Origin: a bacterium
GTDB taxonomy: Bacteria > Patescibacteriota > Gracilibacteria > BD1-5 > UBA6164
Assembly: GCA_024635485.1 (NCBI GenBank)
Contig: JAGXIV010000010.1
Coordinates: 1 to 58,825, forward strand
Length of the DNA: 58,825 nucleotides
Reading direction: 5' to 3'
Shown in pieces: positions 44,615-57,292 of this stretch. Position 1 is the stretch's first letter, and every line of letters begins with the position of its first letter. The position numbers and the translations under genes were made by a program. The notes below the pieces were generated by a model, which ran no database searches, was not told the origin of the DNA, and was given only the letters and a program-made list of their open reading frames with translations.

Positions 44615-47002
44615 TTATAATGAAAAAGGAATAGTTACTTCTTTTTTATGTTCTGTAAAATAGTTATTTTTTTCAAGACTCGGTATATCTTTAATTCCAA
44701 TTTTTCAGATATAGAGATCTCCAAGTTCTCACCCATTTTCTAAATAATCTTCAACTCAAAATAAACCGTTCACGTAAACAACATCTTTCATAAATACTCC
44801 TGACTTCGATGGATCTTGAAATCATCTTTTCAAACGAAGCATGAAATTAAAGACTCTTCCCCAATCATCGTCATAAAACTCTGCAAGATGTACCACAAGT
44901 TTTTTATATGAATGTTTTAGAGCAAATTGCACAAAATAGTATCTCTCAAAAATAGAGTAATATTTTTTATCATACGGTGTCAAAAATCTATTTTGATTAT
45001 AAATAGCAATTCACTCATCCGTTTCTAAGTATCAAGCTGTACCAGAAGCAAGAATCTTAAATTGAGATTTTCTTCCATTAATCTTTCGAAGATAATGACC
45101 TTCTATTTCATGTGCTATAATAGAGCGCATTTCTCTCTTACCTACAATAGCATCTTTTTTAAACTGGAGAATGTCTCATTTCATAGAGAATCGAGAGGTT
45201 GATTCTGATTCTTTCATTTTTACTTTGATTCCATAAATATGATTAAATTTTTTCATATAATCTCTAATATCTTCATACTCAATAAATTCCTCTTCTTCAC
45301 GAATGTTATCACGAGCTGAAATTCTCTCTTTCGATCTTTCAAAATTTTCTTGTACTATATCTCCAAAAACTTTTTGACTATAAAGTGTCATGTCTCCATG
45401 ATTTTGTTCTTTAAAAGCGATAAGGAAATTAATTTTATTTTCTATTTCTTTTGCCTTCTTTTGGTAAATTTGAGCAAGTGGAATATCTGGAATTTCAATA
45501 GATTTCAGCTCCTTCTTAAGAGCAGCTAAATCAAGTGGTACTTCTCTATACGTAAACTTTGGGGTATAATCTCCTTGTTTTTCTACAAATATTTGCTTTT
45601 GTTCATCTAAATTAAGTGGGGTTACATATTTTAAAAGAAGCATTTTTTTATCAATTGCTACGAGTCTTGTATCAAGCGCAAGAAGTTGTGACTGATGAAT
45701 CTTAGTAATAGCCGTATTACTTGCGGTAAGATTTCTTGTATTTTGAAGGAATGGATTTTCTCCTTTCTTGTACTTAAATGGATCAATAAGAAAACCTTTG
45801 AGACTACTTCTTCCAAGCAGCATCTTTTCTCCTTGTAAATCAGAGAGCTCAAAACGTAACATTTGAGGAATTCACAGTATTTCACATTCGAGTCGAAGTT
45901 TGGTTTTTTCTCAAAGAGGAATTTTAAGAATATCGACTACAAAAGAAGTATCTATTTTATTTTCTGATTTTCCAATATTTATATCAGCTATATAATTATA
46001 CGTCTTTTCATTATGAATAATTTTTACATATTCTCTTGCTCATACAACTTTTTTACCCGAGAGTTCTGTAATTTTATCTTCAATATCTCACGAAAACAAA
46101 TCTCTTCAAAGTCGTACTCACTTTTCAACCGAGCTAATATCTACCCCTTCTACTTTATCAAGACGGGTTCGCAAAGGAGCAAGATTTACATTTTGAATTT
46201 CAAGACCTGGACGAATATTTATTTCAAGAAGTAAAGGTCAAGAGACTTCATCTAATACGACATCACATCACAAAAACTTGATACCTGTAACTTTTTGAAC
46301 TTGAATTGCAAGTGACAATATCTTATCCCATTCAGGTACAACTATTCATCGTACATCTCCAATCCCAGGAATGGTTTTAACTGTTTTTCCTTTTGAAGAA
46401 ATATAGGTAAGTTTTCAAGTCCCAATATCGATTCCAACTGCACACGCTCAGCCGTGAATATTTGCTTTTCAGCCTGATTCTTTGGTAGGAATTCTCATCA
46501 TTGCCATCACAGGAACCATGTTGTAAGCTATGATTCTAATATCTGGGAGTCCAAAAGTTCCAAAAAGCTCTATCTCTTTTGTAAGTATTATTTTTTTTTC
46601 TATAAGAACGGTATCTCTGCCTCATGATAAAGAGAAAAATCCATCCAGAATATAAATGAAATGCTCAGCCATTTCTTTTGGAGTAAATATTTCTCCTGTA
46701 TTAGTCACAAAGTGACCGAGAGCATTTTGACTTTCTACAATCAAAATTCATTTTCATCCATATCAGTTATTTGGTTTTACAACAAAGGGAGTTTCATAGT
46801 TCTTTATAAGCATTGGATCAACTTCAGTATGTTTCTTGATAATCGCAAGTGTTTCAGGAACAGCAACGTTATGGGCAGAGAGAAATTTTTTGGTTCCGAG
46901 TTTAGAATCAGCTATCTTTTTAGAATCTAAAAAAGAAGCACCTTTGATGTAATGTAAATTTCTGGCATTTTGTCAGAGTAATCCATGAGATTTGAAAAAC
47001 AT
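44615..47002 (-). CDS. ATP-grasp ligase fused to DUF1704 (QEGLA-type) metallopeptidase
   Basis: 795 residues. N-terminal ATP-grasp domain of the RimK-like/sugar-transfer type (about 1-310): KPNNGYGGKG, DIRIIAYNMVPVMAMMRIPT, GGKANIHGGACAVGIDIGTG and the metal-binding LLEINIRPGLE, which allows an amide-bond ligase reaction. C-terminal DUF1704 region (from about 430) with HEIEGHYLRKINGR (HExxxH zinc motif, about 632) and an ETDEGIAIYNQN block, the counterpart of the QEGLA motif. DUF1704 proteins are usually separate genes beside an ATP-grasp ligase, so the fusion supports a joint peptide-ligation and cleavage role. Substrate unknown. Confidence 0.85.
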
Positions 47003-47011
47003 GTGGGAAAA

Positions 47012-47917
47012 TTATTTTTTTAAATATCTACGAGATGAAAAGAATCCACTCAATCAACCTACTGCAAGGAAAACAATAGCCTCAAGGAGTAAGACAAGTG
47101 CAAGATTTCAAGTATATACACCAGAAAAATTTGCGATTTGAAACAGATATTGGAGATTATCAATGAGGAGTAAAAAGAGAATTGTACTTATTGTAAAAGC
47201 CAGTGCTACATACATCATTCCCTGAAGAGAAAATGGTCCATAAATAAATATCTTACTCCCTCATACAAGTCTGGTAATGTAAATCTCATCTTTATAATAA
47301 TAAATAAAGTTTCAAATAATTGAATACACAATTATGGCGATTGAAACTACAAATGTTAATATAATAATATAAAGCCCAAGCTGTAATACCGATAAAATAC
47401 TAATAACATTTTCTATTCTCTCAAATTGTCTGGTATAGGTTGAAAAAAATGCACCTCCACTCTCTGCAGTTTCATTTTCTGTTAAAAGAAAGAGTTTATT
47501 CTCAATTATTCCGTTAAGATTTTCATACTCTGAAAGTGGAATGTTTTGAAGACTAATCGTTTCTGGGAGAGGGTTTTGCCTCTCTAGTATATTTACAAGT
47601 TCAGGATCCGTAGTTCTCAGCTCTTCTAGTACTTCATCTTTTGTTTTATATTTCACATCTATCGATGGAATAGCTCGCTTAATATCATTTTGCAAGTCAA
47701 TTACCTCAACAGAATTTTTATCATAGGCATCGTCTAAATACAGAGATATAGTAAGTTTATCATTAATACTATCTATAATTCTAAAACTCACATCATGTAA
47801 AACTATCAATATATTTATAAAAAACATCAAGAGTGTGAGGATGAGAACCGATGAAGCAGAGAGAAAAGTATTTCTCATTATGTTTTTTGTAGCGTATTTG
47901 AAGAGTCGTGGAAACAT
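47012..47917 (-). CDS. ftsX: cell division protein FtsX
   Basis: 301 residues. Four membrane helices: residues about 20-45 (SASSVLILTLLMFFINILIV), then about 170-200, 220-245 and 265-290, with a large extracellular loop between the first and second (about 45-165) that normally binds a peptidoglycan hydrolase activator. The FtsX family opening FPRLFKYATKNIMRNTFLS and a C-terminal GGLSGFFSSRRYLKK are clear. With FtsE it forms the ABC-like complex that controls septal wall hydrolysis; ftsE is not next to it here. Starts 9 bases past the preceding non-coding run; ATP-grasp gene follows 9 bases on. Confidence 0.9.
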
Positions 47918-48090
47918 ATGGTAGAAGTTTTGAATATATGAAATAAGTGTAATTGTTTTGCATTTTTTTGCAAACGTAGAAAATTGAGAAATAGCTGCTT
48001 AAAAATCTTAAATGGTCAAGGAGTATATTTTGCTAGAAAGAAGAGATATATGATAGAGTATTAGAGATTTTAAAAAATAATTTTAATACT
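47918..48090. other. intergenic gap between ftsX and the large unknown cluster
   Basis: 173 bases, divergent promoters expected. No terminator or RNA gene seen; the start of the 1230-aa gene follows AT-rich ttttaatactATGG without SD. Confidence 0.5.
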
Positions 48091-51000
48091 ATGGCTGGAA
48101 ATAATACTATCGAAACAGCTCGAGAACTTACATATGGTGATGTAACACAAGAAAATGCTCAAAAATTTCTTGATCATATTAATAATCATTTTCCAAATTG
48201 ATGGGAACAAAATGAACCAGTTCGAGTAATGGTATTAGATTATCAACTTAAAGTTCAAGATACGAACGAATTCTGGACTACTGATTTTATTAATCAATTG
48301 AATGCATCTAAAAATGCAAGATGAGCTCTTGCTACATCACTCACGTATCAAACAAAATCAAACATTTGAGTTTCTAGTACTAGTGAAAGTGTTTGAAATT
48401 CTTCAGAGTATACCTATATTTGAAATACGGTTGATAAAATATCAGATTCTGAATACAAAAGAATGTTTGAGTATGCTTCTGATACAGAGTTAGCTATAAA
48501 TTGAAATAGAAATTTATTCATTTATCAAGTATATATCAATAACTTGAATAACTGAATTAGTGTTGGAGTTGATGGACAAATTTGAGCTGAATCAAGAGAA
48601 GCGATGCAAAAAGATGTGTTTGCCACTCAATACTTTTTAAGAATATTAGAAGCTAAAGGAAAAGATGGAGAAATAATCAAAGTTGATTGAGATTTTGGTC
48701 AAAATACAAGGTTTGCGATTAATAGTATTTTTGCTAATGACTTAGAAGTCACTGAACAAGAAACAGTTTTACCTGTAGTTTTATCTTCTGTAAATAGACC
48801 AAATTTTGCAAAATTAGGTATAACTGAAGCAGAAAAAAACGATTTAACCATCAAAATTATTCCAGCTCCACAAGATATAGCAGCTATTAAAAAATATCAA
48901 AGTGAACATTCTCTTATAGATGATGGAGTAATTGGAGCTGAAACGTATTTAGAAATGGATGCAGATAGAATTGTCTGATTATTACGAGTCAATAAAACGG
49001 AACGAATATATCAAAATAAAGAAGAAATTATTAGGATTTTTGAAAACGGGAATCCACTGGGTCATAGTTTTAGAGCACTCAAAGGTGAGATACTAAGTTT
49101 TAAAGAAACATTTGATGATTCTAATGGGAGATTTACTGGGTTTTTCAATGAGCTACAAAGAATTTTTGTTGATCATCCAGAATCTAATCCTTATGTAGAT
49201 GCTATGAAACAACAAGCACAAGCAAGTTTCGATGATCCATATATAGATAGTGATGGATTTCTTTGAGATATCCCTAAACTCATAAGTGGAGAAATAACAC
49301 CAAAACAATATATCGATAAATATAAATGACCTGCAGCAATAATATTCTTTTTCGCATATGTATTTTTTGGAAGTAAAATTCCAGGAATGAAAGATCTACC
49401 AGGTTCAGGAAGTTTTCTAACTCGACTTCCACTTGCTGGATTATTTCTTGCTGGTGGTGGATTTAAGCTGCTTGATGCTGGAGTAGATAAAGCTATGGAT
49501 GGAGTAGGATCTATTAATAGATATATAAGATCTGATAAAGCTCAAAAAGATGTTGAAAAGTGACAAAATTTCTTTGTAAATACATGGAATAAATTGACCT
49601 CAGATTGAGAAAACGGAAATGTTGAGACTGAGGAAGCATGATGACTTTTTGACACTGTCATGACTGGCATGGAAAAAGTAAATAATAATTTTCAAAACTC
49701 TGATATTGGTAAATACATAAAAAGATTTGAGGCTAAATCAAGAATAATTGTTGCAGATCCAACATTCATAGATTTACCATCAGAAGAATGGATAGATGTA
49801 ACCACCTTAGCTTGATTAGAACTTCTCATGTCAGAAGAATGATTCAAGAATCTTATGGATATTAATCCAACTATGACAGACAAAGAAGTAGAGATATTCA
49901 TCAAAAATCATCTTATGCCTGTAAGTAGATGAGCTTCAAATACTCAATCTTTAAAAGACTTTTTATTTATTAAAAATACTCCTTGAATAGTAAAAGATGC
50001 TATACTCGACGTCAATATTCCATTTGATTCTGATGATACAGTTAATACTTATATTCAATCTCTTCTTTCTCCAATAGTTCGAACTAATCCTGACAGTGAG
50101 CTTTCAAAAGTATGAATTGACTTAGCTATTGCCCTACAAGTTGGAAGTTTAGATAATTTTGAAGTAAGTAATTATTCTGATTTAAATGAAACTGATTCAA
50201 AAAAATTACAAGATACGTTAGATCAAATCAGAGCTATTAAAGAAATTAAAAAATCAATTTCTGAAAGAGTTCTAGAAATAAACAATATAAGTATTGTTTC
50301 AAATAGTAGTATTCCTGAGAATAAAGTATCTCTTGAAGCAAAACTTGAGAATCTTGAAACTTTGAAGGATTATACTATTCCAGAAGAGTTTTTAAATGTT
50401 TGAGATACCTCACTCGATACATGAATGTTTAATATTCAAATAATAGAACGAGCATATTTAGCAAAAAGATTAGAAATATTTACAGTCGCATGAGAACTCT
50501 TAATACCAAAGTTATGAAGTATCACAGTATCTCAAGAACTTAGCGAAGTAGAAACACAATCAACTTTACGTTCAATAACTGAAGAGATAAATTCTCTTTC
50601 TACAAAATTTGAATGACTGAACTTAGATAACTTAGATTTGAAAGAATTCAAAGCAATTTATGATAGTTATAAATGAGATTTTGTTAGATTAAAGCAGATA
50701 AAACAACAGCTTTTATGATTATGATGAGAAAATAATTCAGAAATAATTTTAGAAATTGACACACTCCTAAATATTGAAAATAGTTTAAAAGATAAATATT
50801 GAGAAATCAAAAAAAAGCTTTTAAATGAGACTAAAGTAATCTCAATAATGGTTTCTTCTATTGCCACAATGGATTCAAATACATCTAATTACTCCGAAAT
50901 AAGAACTGAGCTTGAATCACTTATGCAAGATGCTCAGGTTATTCAGGAACAAATTGAAATATGATATACATTCAATCCACAAGAACTTTATAAACAATAT

Positions 51001-51783
51001 ATTTTAAATGAGTATATTACTCCTCAAGAAAAAAATCTCTTGGTTATTTTAGATAAACAATTTGCTAATACTGATGCTAGTCCTGAAATTACAGCCCTTA
51101 ATAGTCAACTAAAATCTACTGTTGTAGCACTGGAAAGTAATTACAAGCTTGGAATAGATATAAACTCAATTGATATAACTACAGTTTGAGCAGTCGGAAT
51201 AATTGTAGATAATCTAAAAAATCAAAAAGAGTTAATTAGTTGATTTGCGAATGAAACTATTAGAGAGAGAAAAATAGGTGAAATAGCTGATATTTATAAA
51301 GCAATTCAAAATAAATATGTTGTGGCAATTACTAATAGTGATAATCAAGAGGTTCGAGATAGATTATTTGCTGAATACAATGAGAATATTAAAGATGAAG
51401 TGCAATCTCAAAAATGGGTGAGTTTTTCTCAAGCTATTCAAGATATGTTCAAAGAGGATCCAGTAGAAGTAGAATATGAGAAAGTAACATTAGAGAAAGA
51501 ATTAGAAGAGATTTATTCTGCAAATATAGAAACAGATTTAATTGCAAAACCTGTTAAAGAATTACTTATAGATTTTTTTACACATAATCAAGAAAATGCT
51601 TACATTTTAAATATATGAAACAAGCTTGATGAGGATGATTCTCTTACGGTTAAAGGGTTAATTAATGGACTCGAACTGTACGTTAACGAAAATAACCCAC
51701 TTTATATTACAAATAATTCTAATCGAAGATTAATCGAAGACTTACTTGAAAATATCAAAAATACAATTTTAGAAATAAATTAA
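48091..51783 (+). CDS. giant membrane protein with three peptidoglycan-binding-like motifs
   Basis: 1230 residues. In the N-terminal 300 there are three repeats of the PG-binding-1 core (DG-x-x-G-x-x-T/S): VDGQIGAESREAM (about 155), VDGDFGQNTRFAI (about 198), DDGVIGAETYLEM (about 275). Then membrane segments AAIIFFFAYVFFGSKI (about 414-430) and AGLFLAGGGFKLLDAG (about 447-463), then 700 mostly helical, coiled-coil-like residues (SLEAKLENLETLKDY, EISNRINHI-type). UGA codons are abundant. No known family over the C-terminal half, no signal peptide. First gene of a compact set with 48, 49; a surface or wall-anchored scaffold is plausible. Confidence 0.7.
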
Positions 51784-51787
51784 TATC

Positions 51788-54619
51788 ATGGCAGTAAATA
51801 TACCATTTTCAGACAATAAAGACATACATATTGATACTCCTTGAGTAGTTGAAAATACATGAAATTCACAGGAAAATTCTAGTATTACTAAAATTATTGA
51901 GGACTTTGAAACGTCAAATGATTTTGTGCGGCTTTCATATGCCGAAATTTTAAAAGATATTAAAAATAAATTATCTACAGAAAACTTGAATGATTTATCT
52001 AATATCTTGAATCGACTTGCAAATGCATGAGATAACGAAAGAATTACAGAATTGATGAAAGAACTAGCACAGGCAACAGAAAATTATGTTCAAGAATGAT
52101 CTGCAGTAAATGAAGATGCAAATGATAAAGAAACTTGAATATTAGAATGATTAAAAGGCATTATATGATTAGGTAATTGAGTTTTAAATGCCCAATCACA
52201 AGAATGAGAAACTAAAGTCTTCAATACTCTTCCTGAAACTGACGATGATGAATATTTAAGAAGTACAGCAATAGCTCCTGCAGAAATATCAGACGACACA
52301 GACTATGCTTGAAATTTATTTTTAAATTCAATTCAAGAATCTTTTATACAAAATGAGAGTTTGAATGAAAATCAACTCGTGAGTCAAATTAATGAAATTG
52401 TTTTAACGAGGAGTATTGATAAAAATGATATAGATTCACATTTTGATGACCTTCTCGACGCTCGACAAAATAAAGAAGAGTGAGAAAAAATACAGAAGTT
52501 TATTTCTCTCTATAAATCTGAATCTACTGTTTATAAAAAATTAGATTCATGAGAAGTACTCTCACTTTCTGAAATAGACAGCCAGTTGAATGAAGCAGCT
52601 AAACTCATAAATGATTCCAGATCTACTTCACCATTTAGAGTTGAAATGTGAGGAGATTCGTGGGAATTTCAAAGTAAAAAAGAGGCACTCCTTACTATCT
52701 ATCAGTTAAAACTTCATCTTAATGAGATGGAGCCATATATGCTTCCTTACTTTTTTGAAGAATATGCTTGAATTATAGCTACATGAATATGATCAATTGC
52801 AGCAGTTTTAGCAGTTATTGCATGACCAGCAATACTTTACAGATATGTAAGAGATAGATTTAATGATCAGATTGATCGAATTAATGAATGACTTACAAAA
52901 AACGATATTAAACGACTGACAAATAATGAAAACACTGGAGTATTAGATGAAACTATTAAAATTTTTCAGGAAAATTGAATTCCTGACGAGGATATTAAAA
53001 ATTTAAAAACACTTTCAATATATTTATCTGCCACTCAAAGTGAACAAACAAGTGATGCTTGAGTGCAGTTACTGAAAGATAATAGTGATGCCTATAGACA
53101 ATTTGCTAGATTTAGGGGCAGTGTTTGATACTTTGTGTCATGATTCTATAGCATCAACAAACAAATTTGAATGCACACGGATAAAAATTGAAAAATCGTT
53201 CGGGAGAGTCCTTTTAAAATTAGAAATCTTACATGACTCATAGTTTGATCTATCAACAAATGACCTGAGGGTTGGGATGTACAAACTCAAAGACAAGTAT
53301 TTGAAAATTATATTGTGAAATTTAGAGAGTTTAACGGAATGATTGGAAAAGTTGATGAAATCATGAAATGACAAAACATTTGATGAGAAGCAAGAGGAAA
53401 AATAAGAAAAGATATTTTATCTCTCTTCACAACAGATTTACCAATTCCAGTTTTACGTCCAAATAGAACTAGACCATTGCAAAATAAATTTCCAGAAATT
53501 CAGAAAATATTAGAAAATGGCTGAGTAAACACATCTTGAAGTGATTTCAAACTTTTAGAAAGAAGAATAAAATGAGAAGTAATTCCAGAAATCTCCAATA
53601 GAATAAATCATATTAAAGATATAATAACATTCCATCCAGAAATAGATGATACTACTGAGAGGAAGTTCTTAGAAAAAATAGATTGGCTTGAACATAGTGA
53701 AACTGAGGATTGATTTAACAAATGAATTAATGATTTCATATCAAATAATAATATAAATGGGGTCTCAAATCATGATGATATTAGAAATATTTCTATTCTT
53801 TGAAATGTGAAAGTATCGAAAGAAGAATTAGGTATTTTGAAGGAAAGTATATTAACCAACTCTCCAAATAAAATTAAAATAGATGATTACTTAGAACATA
53901 CTACACCTTGACACAAGTGACTGATATATCTCAATATAGCACGTATAATGCGATGAGAAGCAATAATTAGTTCTATAACTTTAGAACAAGCAGAGAGCAT
54001 ATCAACAGCATTTAAATCAAGTTCGATAAAACAAATTTGAAGAATCCTTCTTGATAATTATAAAACCATTATTCTTGACAATAGTTGAACTTCTTCAAAT
54101 TCTTCTCAGAATGAATCAACAAAAGATTCAGATTCCAATACTAATAAAGAAGATACTACCTGAACAGATAGAAGCTCTTCAGAAAAACCAGCTGAAGAAG
54201 AGCCAACTCAGAGATCTGCGCCTAGAGAATCATCAGAATGAATTACTGATTATAAATCACTCAAGAAATATCTTGATGAAATATATCCAAGTATTCTTAT
54301 GAGTTGAGATGAAGAAGCTATCCAACAAATTAATGATGAATTTACAAAAATAAGTTCTTATCCACCATATTTAACTCTTATACTCGACTCCCCAAATATT
54401 GAAGATAGGTATAGAAACCAATTTAGGAGTATTGAAATATTTAAAGTTCAAGAACTTGGTAATTTGAGTGCTATTAGAATCAGATTATCTGAAATAGATA
54501 ATAGTTTTGCAGGAATAAGTAAATTTACAGATATTTGAGCAAGAATAGCATCACTATGAAGTACTGATGCTTGAAGACTTGCTAGAGAAGCACTGCAATG
54601 AATGAAAGTTCGTAAATAA
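51788..54619 (+). CDS. unknown 943-aa membrane-linked protein
   Basis: Not recognised. Starts 4 bases after the previous stop, so it is translationally linked. Long acidic helical N-terminal half (KIIEDFETSNDFVRLSYAEI, LSTENLNDLSNILNRLANAG), one membrane helix near residues 325-352 (AGIIATGIGSIAAVLAVIAG), a globular stretch to about 760, then a Ser/Thr/Asp/Glu-rich linker (about 765-817) and a C-terminal domain ending KFTDIGARIASLGSTDAGRL. Glycine is encoded by UGA in most places. No enzymatic motif seen. Could be a partner of the 1230-aa protein in one envelope complex. Confidence 0.65.
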
Positions 54620-54624
54620 TACAA

Positions 54625-56691
54625 ATGGATTGAATTGAACAAACTAATACTGAAACCTTAGACTCAAATCAAACCACTTGATTTGAGTCTCTTGTCTATA
54701 CTCCTATTTCAGACTTCACAAGAGAAGAAACTGATGTCAGCGATTATTTGGTATGATTGTATCAAACTATTTGGGAAAAATTAGAGGCTCCTAGATATAT
54801 TTTTGAGCAATTTTTAGAATCAAAATTATGAGATTTTTGAATTGATGAAACTCAGATTATTGCAGCAGCATTTACTCAGTGAAATTTTGAAATATATCTT
54901 CAAAATTGAGAAAAACATATTTTTTCAGTTCAGGACTTCACAGATTATAGAATTTCAGAAAGTTTACAGTGAGAAAAAATAGAAGATATTGAGACCAAAG
55001 TTTCTTGATTACTCTGAGCTATAGACTTAATTTATAATGATAATGATTGATTTTTTAGTGATGGAGAAATTGATGAAAATGATAGAGTGGGTTCATGAGA
55101 ATATCAATGAAAGACCCTCTGGGAACTCAAAGACGAGTTAGATATTGAAAAAATAAAATTATATAATGTTTACTCTATAACTTGAGACTCACATAAACAA
55201 CAAGAGCTACTTCGAAGAGAAATAGAAATGTTTGCCTGAGTTTGATGAGTATACGAATGATGAGCTCGTATGTTTTCACTGAGTGACTCTGATATGACTA
55301 GCTATGTAGGTCTTATGATTCAAGATATGAATATTGATAAAATATTTAATACAATCATTTGATTTAATGAAAAAATTAATAGTAACTGGAGAGCTTCTGA
55401 TTTAGTCGATTCTTCAAATATGAAGCTCATGAATGCTTTTTATATTCAAACATATGAAAAGCTCATCTCAAATGAATCTCCAAATTCTGATTTTATACGT
55501 TTTGCAGAAATAATAACTTGAAGAGCAACTACGTTAAGTAATATAAAAGATAGAAAATGAAATGTTCGATGAACAAAGGAAAGAAAAATATCATTTGATA
55601 ATGCTATGGCTAGTTATGATATTGCAAGTAAAGCATTACTCTATGTTATGAATAGACCAGATTGAGTTCTTGAAACGATACAAAATTCAAAAAAAGACTT
55701 TGAATTTTGAGATCCTGAATTAAAAGATAAAAATCCTACCACAATACTTAATACATTTTATTCCCAGGTTCAAAAACTACAACCTGATAATCCAAAATTT
55801 TGAGAAGATCTCATTTATAAAGCAAAATTTGAGAGTCTGGTATGAACACAAAAAAGCTACAATGAACTAAGTTATGATGAAAAAATTCAACTCTGAGCAT
55901 TGTATAGAATCTGAAACTACATTGCTTCACAAGATATCAGTGAATGAAATCAAGAAATTATCTTAGGTGAATATATACACCAAACAAGTCAAGAAGCATT
56001 TCTTGCTATACAGTCAGATTTTGATGACAGTTTTGATGGAATGAATCTTAATCTCTGAATAGCTCATCCTAATTTTTTTGGAGAAGATTCAAAAAGTCTC
56101 TGACTTACTGGGGACTTTGGACAAATTTTTGATTTATATCAAGATATAAATGGAAATATGTGATTTTTTGATTTACATGATTCTAACGAAGACTGGTTTC
56201 AAACTCCTGGAAATGTAGCAACTCTTGGTACATCTATCATTGCTTGAGCAATTCTTTTTTCAATTGCAGCTCCATCTGCGTTAGCACTTGCTTGAATTTG
56301 AGCAGCACTGTGAGCTGTAACATGAATCACATCTGTTCTCACATCGAGTAAATGATATGATACCAGAAAAGAAGCATTAATCGACTCATCTCTTCAAATT
56401 ATATATGAAATAGTTTCTTCAGCAGCATTTATGTATATTTTATGAAAGATATTAGTTGCGAAGGGACACGTGAAAAATTGAAACTTAGATTATAATCCAG
56501 ATTTATTTTTTAGTCGGGATGCATGGACAGCAAGATGAATGACTGATAAAACAATTATGATAATTGAAATTCTTACTTGAATGATATGATGATGATTTCT
56601 TACAAGTGTTGATAGAAAAAATTTTTCAGAAAATCATTTTGATTCTGAAACAACAAGCTATAGAGACTTAAGACAAAATAACAACTTATAA
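54625..56691 (+). CDS. unknown 688-aa membrane protein
   Basis: Not recognised. Begins 5 bases after the previous stop. Residues 1-520 are soluble, with an acidic DNDGFFSDGEIDENDR segment (about 137-152) that resembles a calcium-binding loop and a GVGGVYEGGARMFSLS stretch near 205. The C-terminal 170 residues hold hydrophobic helices (GTSIIAGAILFSIAAPSALA and following, about 533-575; SSAAFMYILGKILVA, about 597; KTIMIIEILTGMIGGGFLT, about 640-658). So the protein is anchored by its C-terminus. UGA-rich. Third of the linked unknown genes; no paralogue relation to the others was evident by eye. Confidence 0.65.
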
Positions 56692-56756
56692 TAATAAATT
56701 TGACAATTATATTATTAATGTTAATGTAATCTTATATTATAATTTATTTATTTTTT

Positions 56757-57194
56757 ATGAGAAAAAGAGATTTAGCATATTGAGCTACATGAGCAGGAGT
56801 TCTATGACTCGCAGCTGCTAATAATCCAGAAGTTTTGCCAGAACTAGCATTCTGAACAGTAAGTGCAATGAATTATGTAGGACAATGAGTAGTTGATACT
56901 CTTAATTTTGGAGCTTGATTTGCTCCAGCTTGATTTGCTTGATTAGCGGCTCCATTTGCTACTGCATGAGCATCTATGTATCTCAATAAAAAAGTTATGG
57001 ACAAAATATGAGTTGATAACAAAATTGCAAGGACTCTTTGATATGCTGGTTCAGCAGTTGCATGATTTTCTGCAGGAAGTGTTGCTCAAGCATATATACT
57101 CTGAGGGACCGCTGTAGTAGGATTATATAAAGGTGCTAAGTATTTATGGAAAAATTGATCGAAAATAATGGGTGAATCTACTCAAAATAGTTAA
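56757..57194 (+). CDS. small glycine/alanine-rich membrane protein
   Basis: 145 residues. Of its 23 glycines 14 are UGA codons. Three hydrophobic Gly/Ala segments (AYGATGAGVLGLAAA, AGFAPAGFAGLAAPFATAG, AGSAVAGFSAGSVAQAYILG) are typical of tightly packed membrane helices. A TTGACA at 56700 hints at its own promoter. Followed by a strong terminator, so it closes the 48.1-57.2 kb transcript. No family recognised; pore-forming or accessory role is speculation. Confidence 0.65.
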
Positions 57195-57205
57195 TTTAAA
57201 ATTTC

Positions 57206-57241
57206 ATCAAAAAACTCAGTAAATTTACTGAGTTTTTTGAT
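57206..57241. terminator. palindromic terminator
   Basis: Perfect palindrome atcaaaaaactcagtaaa/tttactgagttttttgat, strong hairpin with T6 on the right, ending the gene at 57194. Confidence 0.92.
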
Positions 57242-57292
57242 GTTAAAAGAAATATGTGATACTATAATATAAATATTTTTAAAAATACGTAT

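Noticed and set aside
48091-56691. Phage tail tape-measure or secretion-system interpretation of the giant genes
   Set aside because: Length and helical content fit loosely, but no phage structural gene, ATPase or secretion hallmark is adjacent, and membrane helices plus PG-binding motifs favour an envelope protein.
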